In this document: positions 1 through 8,030 of the stretch, piece by piece
Layout: every line of letters starts with the position of its first letter
Numbering within the stretch: position 1 is the first letter of the stretch
Assembly (NCBI GenBank): GCA_021160885.1
Contig: JAGHBR010000482.1
Location: forward strand, 1 to 29,902
Source of the DNA: Caldisericaceae bacterium
GTDB taxonomy: Bacteria > Calditrichota > Calditrichia > Calditrichales > Calditrichaceae
Direction of reading: 5' to 3'
Length of the DNA: 29,902 nucleotides
Notes under the pieces: generated by a model
Database searches by the model: none
Told to the model about the DNA's origin: nothing
The model's input: the letters and a program-made list of their open reading frames with translations, nothing else
Program-made: the position numbers and the translations under genes

Positions 1-187
1 AAAAGTTTCTCATTTCAATGTTCGACCATTCGGGCGTTTAGCTCTACAGAAATTGTCGAATTGAAATTTCAAAACTATGAAAAAAATAAGCGGTGTGAAA
101 AAATTGCATGCCGTAGTCGGCCGCAAATTAATTGGATTGTAAAGAAAATAACCGAATTGGTGGCGTTTTGTAAAATCGACAGTTTTG

Positions 188-203
188 TGGCACGATACTT
201 GTA
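188..203 (+). promoter_or_regulatory. sigma-54 (RpoN) promoter, -24/-12
   Basis: The sequence TGGCACGATACTTGTA matches the RpoN consensus TGGCACGNNNNTTGCW at all fixed positions except that the -12 element reads TTGT instead of TTGC. The GG at 189-190 is separated by exactly 10 bases from the G at 201. It lies about 50 bp upstream of the ATG at 254 and points toward it. RpoN promoters need an enhancer-binding activator; none is encoded in this window. Confidence 0.55.
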
Positions 204-253
204 TTTGAAGAAAGAGAGAAAAAATAGGTACAACCAATCTTAAGGAGGTAAAT

Positions 254-1102
254 ATGTTAGGCAGTAAGAAAATCACATGGATGATCGTCAGCATCGTGCT
301 GTTGTCATTTGGACTCATGTTTAATGGCTGCGAAAAGGCGGATAATGGTTTAACCACCAATGATGTCGGTAAAGTCACCTTAAAAATAACCGATTCACCA
401 TTCCCGCTTAAGTTCATCGAAGAAGCTAATGTTACCATTACCAATATTCAGATGCATGCTATCGATAGTGTAAATGGTCGGAGTTGGATTACTGTCTGGG
501 AAGGGCGTCAGACCATTAATCTGCTGGAATTGCGTGACGGTAAAACTGAAGATTTACCGGAAGCCGAAGTGCCGGCGGGCACTTACAATATGATACGTAT
601 GAAAATTGATTCGGCCAGTGTAAAATACACCAACGGCGTCGAAGTTACTTTAACCGTTCCCAGCGGTGCGCGCACAGGTATCAAAATTATTCTACGTCCT
701 CCTCTGGAAGTCAGCGGCGGAGACCTTGCGGAAGTCCTGCTTGATTTTGATGTCAGTAAATCTTTTATCATGCGTGGAAAATGGCGCCATAACTTTCCTG
801 GATTTATCTTCCGTCCGGTCATTCGGGCCGTGGTTTTGAACAAGGCAGGGACAATTGCCGGCGCCGTTAGCGATACCAGTGGTACAGCTTTGCCGGGTGT
901 AGAAATTGAAGTAAGCCGTGACTCGGTGGTTACCCACACGTTTACCAATCGCCTGGGATTTTACCGGATTTTAGGCCTGCCCGAAGGCACTTACACAGTA
1001 AAAGCTGAAAAAGAAGGCTATCTCCTTCAGGAAGTTTCCGGCCTTGAAGTGACAAAGGGACAGGTAGTGAATCAGAATTTTACGCTCCAACCTGCGCAAT
1101 AA
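254..1102 (+). CDS. DUF4382-like lipoprotein with C-terminal carboxypeptidase-regulatory-like domain
   Basis: This is a 282-residue predicted lipoprotein. A perfect AAGGAGGT ribosome binding site sits just before the ATG. Residues 1-26 form a signal peptide ending in a lipobox-like FNGC, with Cys26 the likely lipidation site. Residues about 38-190 resemble the DUF4382 domain: a beta-rich start KVTLKITDSPFP, a 'VTITNIQMHAID' strand, and a 'LLELRDGKTEDLPEAEVPAG' stretch. Residues about 195-280 match a carboxypeptidase D regulatory-like beta-sandwich (AGTIAGAVSDTSGTALPGVEI, then GLPEGTYTVKAEKEGY). Such proteins are envelope-anchored and of unknown function; the second domain often mediates protein or glycan contacts. 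It is closed off by a strong terminator, so it is probably monocistronic and not part of the sugar locus. A sigma-54-like promoter upstream is the only regulatory hint. Confidence 0.8.
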   Translation: MLGSKKITWMIVSIVLLSFGLMFNGCEKADNGLTTNDVGKVTLKITDSPFPLKFIEEANVTITNIQMHAIDSVNGRSWITVWEGRQTINLLELRDGKTEDLPEAEVPAGTYNMIRMKIDSASVKYTNGVEVTLTVPSGARTGIKIILRPPLEVSGGDLAEVLLDFDVSKSFIMRGKWRHNFPGFIFRPVIRAVVLNKAGTIAGAVSDTSGTALPGVEIEVSRDSVVTHTFTNRLGFYRILGLPEGTYTVKAEKEGYLLQEVSGLEVTKGQVVNQNFTLQPAQ

Positions 1103-1123
1103 ACAGGCTATCTCAGCCCCCTG

Positions 1124-1170
1124 AAGAAAAGGTCGCTTAACTAAACGTTAGGCGGCCTTTTCTTATTTTT
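1124..1170 (+). terminator. Rho-independent terminator after the DUF4382 lipoprotein gene
   Basis: The arm at 1124-1136 (AAGAAAAGGTCGC) pairs with 1152-1164 (GCGGCCTTTTCTT) over 13 bp with one G-T wobble. TAAC/GTTA inside the loop can extend the stem. A T-rich tract follows at 1165-1170. Confidence 0.85.
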
Positions 1171-1270
1171 TAAGAGGGGAAGTCTTTTTTTAGTTTTTTT
1201 GAAAATTTCTGGGCCCTTTAAATTCTACCTAAAAAGAAACATCTGAATGTTTTTGAAGCCCACTTTGAAT

Positions 1271-1283
1271 TAAAACGTTTAAC
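1271..1283. promoter_or_regulatory. Putative LacI-family operator, distal
   Basis: The sequence TAAAACGTTTAAC contains the 8-bp palindrome AAACGTTT around a central CG, the arrangement expected for LacI-family regulators whose hinge leucine inserts at a central CpG. It shares its core with the second site 121 bp downstream (centre to centre), so a looped repression complex is possible. The operator role is inferred from position and symmetry. Confidence 0.5.
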
Positions 1284-1320
1284 TAAAAATTATGTCAATT
1301 TTAAACCATGTACGATGAAA

Positions 1321-1339
1321 AACAGGTAAGAATCCTGTT
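1321..1339. promoter_or_regulatory. Inverted repeat upstream of the LacI promoter
   Basis: AACAGG (1321-1326) and CCTGTT (1334-1339) form a perfect 6-bp dyad with a 7-bp spacer, ending 13 bp before the -35 box. It could be a second regulator's site. The hexamer AACAGG recurs at 1386-1391, next to the proximal LacI operator. Function is unknown. Confidence 0.3.
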
Positions 1340-1352
1340 AATTAAAAAAAAT

Positions 1353-1381
1353 TTGACAATTAAAAAATGGTTACATATATT
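1353..1381 (+). promoter_or_regulatory. Sigma-70-type promoter of the lacI-family gene
   Basis: A perfect -35 box TTGACA (1353-1358) is followed by a 17-bp spacer and the -10 box TATATT (1376-1381). Transcription should start near 1388, just before the palindromic operator at 1392-1403, which fits autorepression. Confidence 0.75.
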
Positions 1382-1391
1382 TAAAAACAGG

Positions 1392-1403
1392 TTAAACGTT
1401 TAA
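1392..1403. promoter_or_regulatory. Putative LacI-family operator, proximal (autoregulatory)
   Basis: TTAAACGTTTAA is a perfect 12-bp palindrome with a central CG. It begins 11 bp after the -10 box and ends 9 bp before the ATG of the regulator gene, so a bound repressor would block initiation or early elongation. Confidence 0.65.
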
Positions 1404-1412
1404 ATAAAAAAC

Positions 1413-2435
1413 ATGAAAATTACCATAAAAGAAGTAGCAGAAAAGGCTGGTGTTTCCACCGCAACCGTTTCTTTGGTGCTGCATAATAAACGGCGGATTT
1501 CTGAAGAAACCCGTAAAAAAGTGCTTAAGGCTGTTCGGGAATTAAACTATCATCCTTCTCGGGTAGCCCGCGGCTTAGTGCTTAAACAAACCGGCAACAT
1601 AGGTTTTGTGTTGACTGAGGATCATTTTTTGAGAAGCGAACCTTTTTACACCAAGATATTTTTAGGTACAGAATTTGAAACCCGCAATTCCAACTATTTT
1701 GTTTTACTTTCCACCATCCCTACAGAATTTTCAGATGAAGAACCACTGCCCAGGTATATTGTTCAGCAAAATATTGATGGGCTTATTGTTGCCGGAAAAG
1801 TTCCGCTCAAATTTGTTGAAAAAATTAGTAGCCTGAATTTGCCCATCATTTTTATTGATTATTATCCGCCAAAAGGTGATTACAGCGCGGTTTTGATTGA
1901 CAATATTCACGGTGGTCTATTGGCTACTCAGCATTTAATAGATCTGGGACATGAGAAAATTGCTTTCATTGGTGGAGATATTGAGCATCCCAGTATTAAT
2001 GAAAGATTAATTGGCTACAAAATGGCTCTGGAGAAATATGGCATTCAATTTAATGCGGATTTGGTTGTCACTGGAGAAAAATCCACCAGTAAAGAAAATG
2101 GGTTCAATGCCATTTGTGTGCTTATGGAAAGAGGCGTGGAGTTTACAGCGATTTTTGCCTGTAACGATGCCATGGCGATTGGTGCCATGGAGTGTCTGAA
2201 AAAACGCGACATAAAAATTCCTAAGCAAGTCAGTGTAGTCGGTTTTGATGATATAGAAAGTGACATATTCCATGATCCTCCTCTTACAACTGTTGCGGTT
2301 CCCAAGTTTGATTTAGGCATCGAAGCCATGAAATTGATGCGTGATCTGCTTAATAAAAATATTCGCAAAAATAAAAAGATTCTGGTACCTGTGGAATTGG
2401 TCGTTCGGCAGTCGACTGCCAGATTGCAAGCATAA
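1413..2435 (+). CDS. LacI/PurR-family transcriptional regulator
   Basis: The 340-residue product has the family's normal length and layout. The N-terminal helix-turn-helix is at residues 1-25 (ITIKEVAEKAGVSTATVSLVL), followed by the hinge helix around PSRVARGL. The periplasmic-binding-protein-like ligand domain spans about 60-335, with the family signatures LGHEKIAFIGG and the stretch 'CNDAMAIGAMECLKKRDIKIP' running into VSVVGFDD. The promoter, an overlapping operator and a second upstream operator suggest autoregulation. The gene stands just upstream of the surface and transport genes of a mannoside locus, so a mannose-derived sugar or oligosaccharide is the likely inducer (inference). No copy of the 12-bp operator was found in front of the downstream genes, only weaker AACGTT sites near 16067-16096. 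Confidence 0.93.
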   Translation: MKITIKEVAEKAGVSTATVSLVLHNKRRISEETRKKVLKAVRELNYHPSRVARGLVLKQTGNIGFVLTEDHFLRSEPFYTKIFLGTEFETRNSNYFVLLSTIPTEFSDEEPLPRYIVQQNIDGLIVAGKVPLKFVEKISSLNLPIIFIDYYPPKGDYSAVLIDNIHGGLLATQHLIDLGHEKIAFIGGDIEHPSINERLIGYKMALEKYGIQFNADLVVTGEKSTSKENGFNAICVLMERGVEFTAIFACNDAMAIGAMECLKKRDIKIPKQVSVVGFDDIESDIFHDPPLTTVAVPKFDLGIEAMKLMRDLLNKNIRKNKKILVPVELVVRQSTARLQA

Positions 2436-2450
2436 TTTGGTTGTTTGATT

Positions 2451-2474
2451 GGTCTTTCAAAAGAAAGTCCATTT
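2451..2474 (+). terminator. Weak terminator-like hairpin after the lacI-family gene
   Basis: GGTCTTTC (2451-2458) pairs with GAAAGTCC (2463-2470) across an AAAA loop with one T-T mismatch, and is followed by ATTTTA. The T-tract is poor, so it may attenuate rather than end transcription before the gene at 2511. Confidence 0.35.
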
Positions 2475-2510
2475 TAAATAAAACTTAAACCAACCAATTG
2501 AGGAGGGCGT

Positions 2511-5045
2511 ATGAAGCGCTACAAGTACCTTGTTTTATTGTTATTAATGTTTCCTGCATTATTATTTGCAGGTACCAATCTGCTAAAGAATGCAGATCTT
2601 GAAACGCGGGAACCTGGCTTCTGGATGCGTGTGAATGATGATGGAACCCATGCAATCTGGGCTACTGACACTGCGGCTTACAATCCATCGAATCCTGACC
2701 TGCCCAGTGAGTATTCTTTTAAGATTACCAAGGATGCGGCCACCAGTGATGTGATTGGCTGGAAGAGTGTCAATAACGCGGATATTTACTGGAACAGGGC
2801 CGCCACGGATGGAGCCAACAAGCTTTACAATGTGAGTTTCTTTGTTAAAACAGAAGGCGTTAACACTAATCCGGCTTCCATGGATGAAAAAATTTATGTG
2901 CGTTATTCTTTCCTGGCTGGTGGCAATCTGATTGCCGAAAAGGTGATTGAGGTCGATCAAAGTGTTGCCAGTAAACCCTGGCACAAAGTGGAAGACGCTA
3001 TTTTTGTCGGCGGCGCGCCGGAAGAAGTTTACGTTGAGTTATTAATGGGCAAGGATGCCACCGGGACTGTCTGGTTTGACAACATTTATTGCAACGTAGC
3101 CGAAGGCTGGGCAATGGGCATTTTTAACGGTAGTGCCGAAACGCCGGATGGCTGGTTGAACTGGACGAGCAGTGATAAAATTGGTTATGCTAATGTAGTG
3201 GAAGATACGGCTCACAGCGGTAATTACGCGGTCAAGTTTGAAGAGAACGACAATGAAGACGATGAGATGGTCTTCTACAGCCAACCGGTTCCGGCGCAGG
3301 CTGGCAAATGGTACAAAATCGGTGTTTGGGTAAAAACAGAAGGCGTAAATACCGATACGATGTGGTATCCTTCCAATGTGGTTCCTGATCGCGATGTGAA
3401 TCGCATTGCCATCAATTTCTTTTTCCACAAAGCGCCTATTGAAACGGACTGGAATTTAGTGGGCGGCGATCAATTCTTTTACATTGACCAACGTCGTGGA
3501 CATGAAAACAGTGAGTGGGTGCATTACGTAGCCGTTGCCAAGGCTCCTGAGGAAGCAGCCGGTGTTAGCATGCGCGCCCGTTACAATCCTTTTGCTACCG
3601 GTACGGTTTATTGGGATGATTTTTCTATTGAAGAATTAGATGTAAAACCCAATATTATTGCCAATTCTGATGTAGAAACTCGCGAACCGGCCTTCTGGAA
3701 CAGAGTGAATGATGAAGGAAGCCATGCCATTTGGGCTACGGACACCGCGGCTTACAATCAATGGAATCCTGACCTGCCCAGTGAGTATTCTTTTAAAATT
3801 ACCAAGGATGCGGCCACCAGTAATGTGATTGGCTGGAAGAGCGTGAACAATGCCGATCTTTATTGGAATCGCGCAGCTACTGATGGCGCCAATAAACTTT
3901 ACAATGTTAGCTTTTACGTAAAAACAGAAGGCGTTAACACTAATCCGGCTTCCATGGATGAAAAAATTTATGTGCGTTATTCTTTCCTGGCTGGTGGCAA
4001 TCTGATTGCCGCAAAGGTGATTGAGGTCGATCAAAGTGTTGCCAGTAAACCCTGGCACAAAGTGGAAGACGCTATTTTTGTCGGTGGCGCTCCGGAAGAA
4101 GTTTACGTTGAATTGCTGATGGGTAAAGACGCCACCGGAACCGTATGGTTTGATAACATTTATTGCAACGTGGCCGAAGGCTGGGCTATGGGTATTTTCA
4201 ATGGATCTTGTGAAACGCCCGTTGGCTGGATGAACTGGACCAGTACTGATAAAATTGGTTACGCCAATGTAGTGGAAGGTGTGGCTCACAGCGGAAATTA
4301 TTCAGTGAAGTTGGAAGAAAACGACAATGAAGACGACGAAATGGTCTTCTATTCTATCCCGCAACCGGCCGAAGAAGGTAAATGGTACATGATTAGCGTC
4401 TGGGTGAAAAACGAAGGCATTAACACCGACACTATGTGGTATCCAAGTAATGTGGTGCCCGAGCGCGATGTCAATCGCATTGCCATTAACTTTTTCTATC
4501 ACAAAACCCCGATTGAAACCGATTGGAACCTGGTAGGCGGCGATCAGTTCTTTTATGTAGATCAACGACGCGGTAAAGAAGACCTTGACTGGACGCTGTA
4601 TTCTGTGTTGAGTCAGGCTCCCGAGGAAGCAGCTGGCGTTAGCATGCGCGCTCGTTACAATCCTTTTGCTACCGGTGTTACCTATTGGGACGACTTTTCC
4701 ATTCAGGAAGTGATTCCTTTAACCGTAGATATTGAAGATCCTTCTCACACTTTACCGGTTATTGCAACAGACTATAATCTGTCTAACAACTATCCAAACC
4801 CGTTTAACCCGACAACGGTCATCGAATACACCGTACCTAAAGCGGGTAAAGTTACCATTGCCATTTACGATGTGTTAGGACGGAAAGTGCGAACACTGGT
4901 TGAACAAAACTTAACGCCAGGTAAATATTCAGCTATGTGGGATGGCACCAATGATGCCGGAGAAAGAGTGACCTCAGGCGTTTATTTTTACCAGTTAAAT
5001 GCTGAGAATGCTGTAATTACCAAAAAGATGACTTTTATGAAATAA
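2511..5045 (+). CDS. Secreted tandem carbohydrate-binding-like protein with type IX sorting-type C-terminal domain
   Basis: This 844-residue protein is preceded by GAGGAGGG. Its signal peptide (residues 1-21) ends LLLMFPALLFAG. Two near-identical 358-residue units follow, from about residue 22 and residue 380. Each unit holds two beta-sandwich modules that resemble CBM4/9-type domains: one beginning NADLETREPGFW and one beginning GIFNGSAETPDGW, each with a VYWDDFSIEE-type or VWFDNIYCNV-type end strand. Residues about 757-844 form the FlgD-like/type IX sorting domain: YPNPFNPTT, then VTIAIYDVLGRKVRTL, ending GVYFYQL...KKMTFMK. There is no catalytic signature. It is probably a cell-surface glycan-binding protein that captures polysaccharide for the TonB receptor encoded next. 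Ligand specificity cannot be read from the sequence. A terminator follows. Confidence 0.8.
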   Translation: MKRYKYLVLLLLMFPALLFAGTNLLKNADLETREPGFWMRVNDDGTHAIWATDTAAYNPSNPDLPSEYSFKITKDAATSDVIGWKSVNNADIYWNRAATDGANKLYNVSFFVKTEGVNTNPASMDEKIYVRYSFLAGGNLIAEKVIEVDQSVASKPWHKVEDAIFVGGAPEEVYVELLMGKDATGTVWFDNIYCNVAEGWAMGIFNGSAETPDGWLNWTSSDKIGYANVVEDTAHSGNYAVKFEENDNEDDEMVFYSQPVPAQAGKWYKIGVWVKTEGVNTDTMWYPSNVVPDRDVNRIAINFFFHKAPIETDWNLVGGDQFFYIDQRRGHENSEWVHYVAVAKAPEEAAGVSMRARYNPFATGTVYWDDFSIEELDVKPNIIANSDVETREPAFWNRVNDEGSHAIWATDTAAYNQWNPDLPSEYSFKITKDAATSNVIGWKSVNNADLYWNRAATDGANKLYNVSFYVKTEGVNTNPASMDEKIYVRYSFLAGGNLIAAKVIEVDQSVASKPWHKVEDAIFVGGAPEEVYVELLMGKDATGTVWFDNIYCNVAEGWAMGIFNGSCETPVGWMNWTSTDKIGYANVVEGVAHSGNYSVKLEENDNEDDEMVFYSIPQPAEEGKWYMISVWVKNEGINTDTMWYPSNVVPERDVNRIAINFFYHKTPIETDWNLVGGDQFFYVDQRRGKEDLDWTLYSVLSQAPEEAAGVSMRARYNPFATGVTYWDDFSIQEVIPLTVDIEDPSHTLPVIATDYNLSNNYPNPFNPTTVIEYTVPKAGKVTIAIYDVLGRKVRTLVEQNLTPGKYSAMWDGTNDAGERVTSGVYFYQLNAENAVITKKMTFMK
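2574..4721 (+). repeat. Intragenic tandem duplication, two 1074-bp units
   Basis: The units 2574-3647 and 3648-4721 are in register at an offset of exactly 1074 bp (358 codons). Similarity is uneven. From 2847 to 3010 (matching 3921-4084) I see a single difference, at 2938/4012, which changes Glu to Ala. A second well-conserved stretch begins at about 2691. Elsewhere the copies differ at many synonymous sites. Confidence 0.9.
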
Positions 5046-5054
5046 AGATTACTT

Positions 5055-5098
5055 AAAAGCCGGTTAGGGCGGCTTTCGCTCTTACACCGGCTTTTTTG
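5055..5098 (+). terminator. Rho-independent terminator after the glycan-binding protein gene
   Basis: AAAAGCCGGT (5055-5064) pairs with ACCGGCTTTT (5086-5095) and the stem runs into a T-run to 5097. It separates the gene at 2511 from the TonB receptor operon. Confidence 0.85.
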
Positions 5099-5111
5099 TT
5101 TTTTATTCGTT

Positions 5112-5164
5112 CCCGAGAAAATAGATTAAATAGTAATGTTGTACTATTGAATTAGGTTCTCGGG
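5112..5164 (+). promoter_or_regulatory. Long two-step stem-loop in front of the TonB receptor gene
   Basis: Outer arms CCCGAGAA (5112-5119) and TTCTCGGG (5157-5164) are perfectly complementary. Inside them AATAGTA (5129-5135) and TACTATT (5142-5148) form a second perfect stem closing a 6-nt loop. The internal loop is nearly symmetrical (9 and 8 nt). No T-run follows, so it is not a standard terminator. It could be a structured leader, a bipartite operator or an mRNA-stability element; its function is unknown. Confidence 0.5.
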
Positions 5165-5255
5165 CATCAAATGGAAAGAATGCTTTGAAAAAAGTAGAAT
5201 CAGTAAAAATCCAACAAAAGATAAGAAAATTAAATCCATTTCACGGAGGTTTTAA

Positions 5256-7946
5256 ATGCGCTCCCTCCTGAAATATATTTTGATCTTAATGGTTTCGTTG
5301 TTCATGATGCAAAATTTGCTAGCGGGAACCACCGGTAAAATTGTCGGTCACGTAACGGATGCCAGCACAGGACAGGGGTTGCCCGGGGTTAATGTTTATC
5401 TGGAAAATACTTCGTTTGGGGCGGCCACTGATATGGACGGCAATTTCGTGATTATTGGCATTCCGCCGGGCAAATACACACTTGTGTCCTCGTATATCAG
5501 CTATCGCGAAGTGCGCGTAACCGAGGTTCAGGTAAATATTGACAAAACCAGACGGGTGGACATTCGCATGGAACCGACCACTCTGGAATTAGAAGAAGCG
5601 ATTGTGGTTGAAGCAGAACGTCCGTTATTCAGAAAAGACCTGACCTCAACCGAATCTTCCATTGGCCGGGAAACCATCGAAGCCTTGCCTGTAGAAGATT
5701 TAAATGAAGTGGTCAATTTGCAGGCTGGCGTAGTTGATGGACATTTTCGCGGTGGACGCGTTGGCGAGGTAATGTACATGATCAACGGAATTCCAATGAA
5801 TGACGTGTATTCCGGTACTTCGGTCATGGAAGTGGAGAATAACTCCATTCAGGAATTAAATGTAATCAGCGGTACTTTTAACGCTGAATATGGCCAGGCC
5901 ATGTCTGGTGTGGTTAATGTGGTAACCAAAGAGGGCGGAAGCAAACCAGAAATGAATGTTTCTCTATATAGTGGAGCCTATTTAACCAATCATGATAACA
6001 TTTTCTGGAACAAAAACATTGAACCACTTTACGATTTCCAGTTTACGGCTGGCGGGCCTTTCCCTTTTGCTAAAGAGAAGTTTCGCTATTTTATGAGCGG
6101 ACGCTGGAATAAAAATCCAGGCTATATTTATGGGCGCAAGGTGTTTTTACCCACTGATCACACGACAGATTTTTTACTTAAAGACGATCCTGAAGAACGA
6201 CAATTCATGAGCCATGGTAAAATGTACCCTTTTTCTGAAGAGTTAGCTAAAAAAATGATTGATGAGGCGGAAGCAGTTTCCATGAATGGCTCTGAACGCT
6301 ACAGTGGAAACATGAAATTAACGTACCAATTAACAAACGTTGATAAATTGAATCTGGAAACCATGTACCAACGACGCAACTGGCGTCAGTACGACCATCG
6401 TTTCCGCTTAAATCCTGATGGCGATTACCGTTACAAGCAATGGGCATTAAGTACTTCATTAACCTGGAAGCACGTGTTTAGCGCTCGTACCTTTATGGAT
6501 GTGTACCTGGCCTATTTTTACACCACATTTAAACAACATGTCTACGAAGACCCGTACAATCCGCGCTATGTGGTAAAAGAGCGTTTGCAAGACACTGGTG
6601 CCAACGCCTTTGTTAGCGGCGGACAGCAGATGTGGCATTTTGACCGTTCTACCTTAACCCATCTCTTCAAAGCTGATTTAACCAGCCAGGTGAATTTTCA
6701 TAACCAAATCAAAACAGGCATTGAAGCCAAACGACATCGCCTGTGGCTTCATGAGTTTGAAATTTTACCAGATCAGGCCGTTCGTATTGCTCCGTTAACC
6801 AGCTTCCAAAACAACAAATATTTACACTATCCTATTGAATTTTCGGCCTATGTGCAGGATAAAATGGAATACGAAGATTTAATCATTAATGCGGGAATCC
6901 GTTTTGATTATTTTAATCCGGATGGCGAGGTGCCAACCAATTTCCAGGAGCCAGCCAGATCGCCTAAAAAGAAAGCTAACAGTAGCATGCAATTCAGCCC
7001 CAGGTTAGGATTGGCCTATCCGATTTCTGAAAAAGGAGCCATTCATGTCTCGTACGGTCATTTTTTCCAGACGCCGAATTACTTTTACCTTTACACCAAT
7101 CCGGAATTTGACATTGATCCTTTGCAGAGTTCGGTAGCCCCGCCACCCCAATCCCTGAAAAACACAGTGGGGAATGCCAATCTTAAACCGCAGAAAACTA
7201 CCATTTACGAAATAGGTTTTCAACAGCAAGTCGGTGAATTGTATGGTTTGTCGATGACCGTCTATTTTAAAGATATTCGTAACCTGTTGGGCACTCAGGT
7301 TTTCCAGACTCTGGAAGGCATTCGTTACGGTCGGTACATTAATCGAGATTATGGTTTTGTACGCGGATTTACCCTGGAACTGGAAAAGCGTTACGCTTCC
7401 TATTTTGCCTTGAATCTTGATTACACCTACCAAGTAGCCAAAGGCAATGCTTCAGATCCCAACAATGCCTTTCTGGATGCTCAGGCCAATAAGGAAACCG
7501 TTAAGCAACTGGTTCCTCTTGATTGGGATAGGAAACATCAGTTAAATGTTTCCTTACAGGTGGGCACGCCTTCACTGGTCATGGCCAGCGTTATTGCACG
7601 TTACGGCAGCGGCATGCCATACACACAGGCATCGCGTGTAGTGCAGCCATTGGTAGAGAACGGTGGACGCAAGCCGGACGTCTTTAATATGGACCTTTAC
7701 TTAAACAAGCAATTTCAAATCGGCAAATTTAAATATGGTGTTTTCTTAAAAGTTTACAATTTGCTAGATCGGTTAAATGAATTACAGGTTTTCCAGGACA
7801 CCGGGCGAGCGACCTATTCTACCGAACCGCTCTATTTTGGCGCAGGTCGGCCACGAGGTCTGAACACTCTGGAAGATTATTACATTCATCCAGAATATTA
7901 TTCCGCGCCGAGGCGTGTACAATTAGGCGTACAGGTAGGTTTTTAG
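5256..7946 (+). CDS. TonB-dependent outer-membrane receptor (carboxypeptidase-like N-domain, plug, barrel)
   Basis: The 896-residue protein has a strong GGAGG site 7 bp before the ATG. The signal peptide covers residues 1-24. Residues about 27-105 are a carboxypeptidase-regulatory-like domain (KIVGHVTDASTGQGLPGVNV, then GIPPGKYTLVSSYISY), as in SusC-type receptors. The plug domain follows (about 118-225), with INGIPMNDVYSG and FNAEYGQAMSGVVNVVTKEGG. The rest is beta-barrel with alternating aromatic strands and a C-terminal Phe (RRVQLGVQVGF). This receptor would move ligands across the outer membrane using TonB-ExbBD energy. There is no SusD-type lipoprotein beside it; instead an unrelated 1074-residue protein and a PorV-like barrel follow. 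In this context oligomannoside is the likely ligand (inference). Confidence 0.9.
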   Translation: MRSLLKYILILMVSLFMMQNLLAGTTGKIVGHVTDASTGQGLPGVNVYLENTSFGAATDMDGNFVIIGIPPGKYTLVSSYISYREVRVTEVQVNIDKTRRVDIRMEPTTLELEEAIVVEAERPLFRKDLTSTESSIGRETIEALPVEDLNEVVNLQAGVVDGHFRGGRVGEVMYMINGIPMNDVYSGTSVMEVENNSIQELNVISGTFNAEYGQAMSGVVNVVTKEGGSKPEMNVSLYSGAYLTNHDNIFWNKNIEPLYDFQFTAGGPFPFAKEKFRYFMSGRWNKNPGYIYGRKVFLPTDHTTDFLLKDDPEERQFMSHGKMYPFSEELAKKMIDEAEAVSMNGSERYSGNMKLTYQLTNVDKLNLETMYQRRNWRQYDHRFRLNPDGDYRYKQWALSTSLTWKHVFSARTFMDVYLAYFYTTFKQHVYEDPYNPRYVVKERLQDTGANAFVSGGQQMWHFDRSTLTHLFKADLTSQVNFHNQIKTGIEAKRHRLWLHEFEILPDQAVRIAPLTSFQNNKYLHYPIEFSAYVQDKMEYEDLIINAGIRFDYFNPDGEVPTNFQEPARSPKKKANSSMQFSPRLGLAYPISEKGAIHVSYGHFFQTPNYFYLYTNPEFDIDPLQSSVAPPPQSLKNTVGNANLKPQKTTIYEIGFQQQVGELYGLSMTVYFKDIRNLLGTQVFQTLEGIRYGRYINRDYGFVRGFTLELEKRYASYFALNLDYTYQVAKGNASDPNNAFLDAQANKETVKQLVPLDWDRKHQLNVSLQVGTPSLVMASVIARYGSGMPYTQASRVVQPLVENGGRKPDVFNMDLYLNKQFQIGKFKYGVFLKVYNLLDRLNELQVFQDTGRATYSTEPLYFGAGRPRGLNTLEDYYIHPEYYSAPRRVQLGVQVGF

Positions 7947-8030
7947 TTAATAACTGACGAATGGCAAAATAGTGGAATAGACGAATTATTAAGGTTTAAA
8001 AAAACGAACAAATAAGAGGCAAAGGCCGCT

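Noticed and set aside
61..243. 60-codon plus-strand frame before the DUF4382 gene
   Set aside because: It has no ribosome binding site, has a Lys/Arg-rich random-looking composition, and overlaps the predicted promoter.
10..444. 144-codon minus-strand frame across the first gene's upstream region
   Set aside because: It overlaps the sigma-54-like promoter and the well-supported lipoprotein start on the other strand and has no recognisable domain.
3636..4289. 217-codon antisense frame within the duplicated binding protein
   Set aside because: It mirrors the coding strand's codon pattern, and similar frames appear opposite both repeat units, as expected of a shadow.
2511..5045. SusD or SusE/F identity for the surface binder
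   Set aside because: It has no lipobox and no TPR-like helical SusD fold. The beta-sandwich repeats and sorting domain point to a different kind of surface protein.
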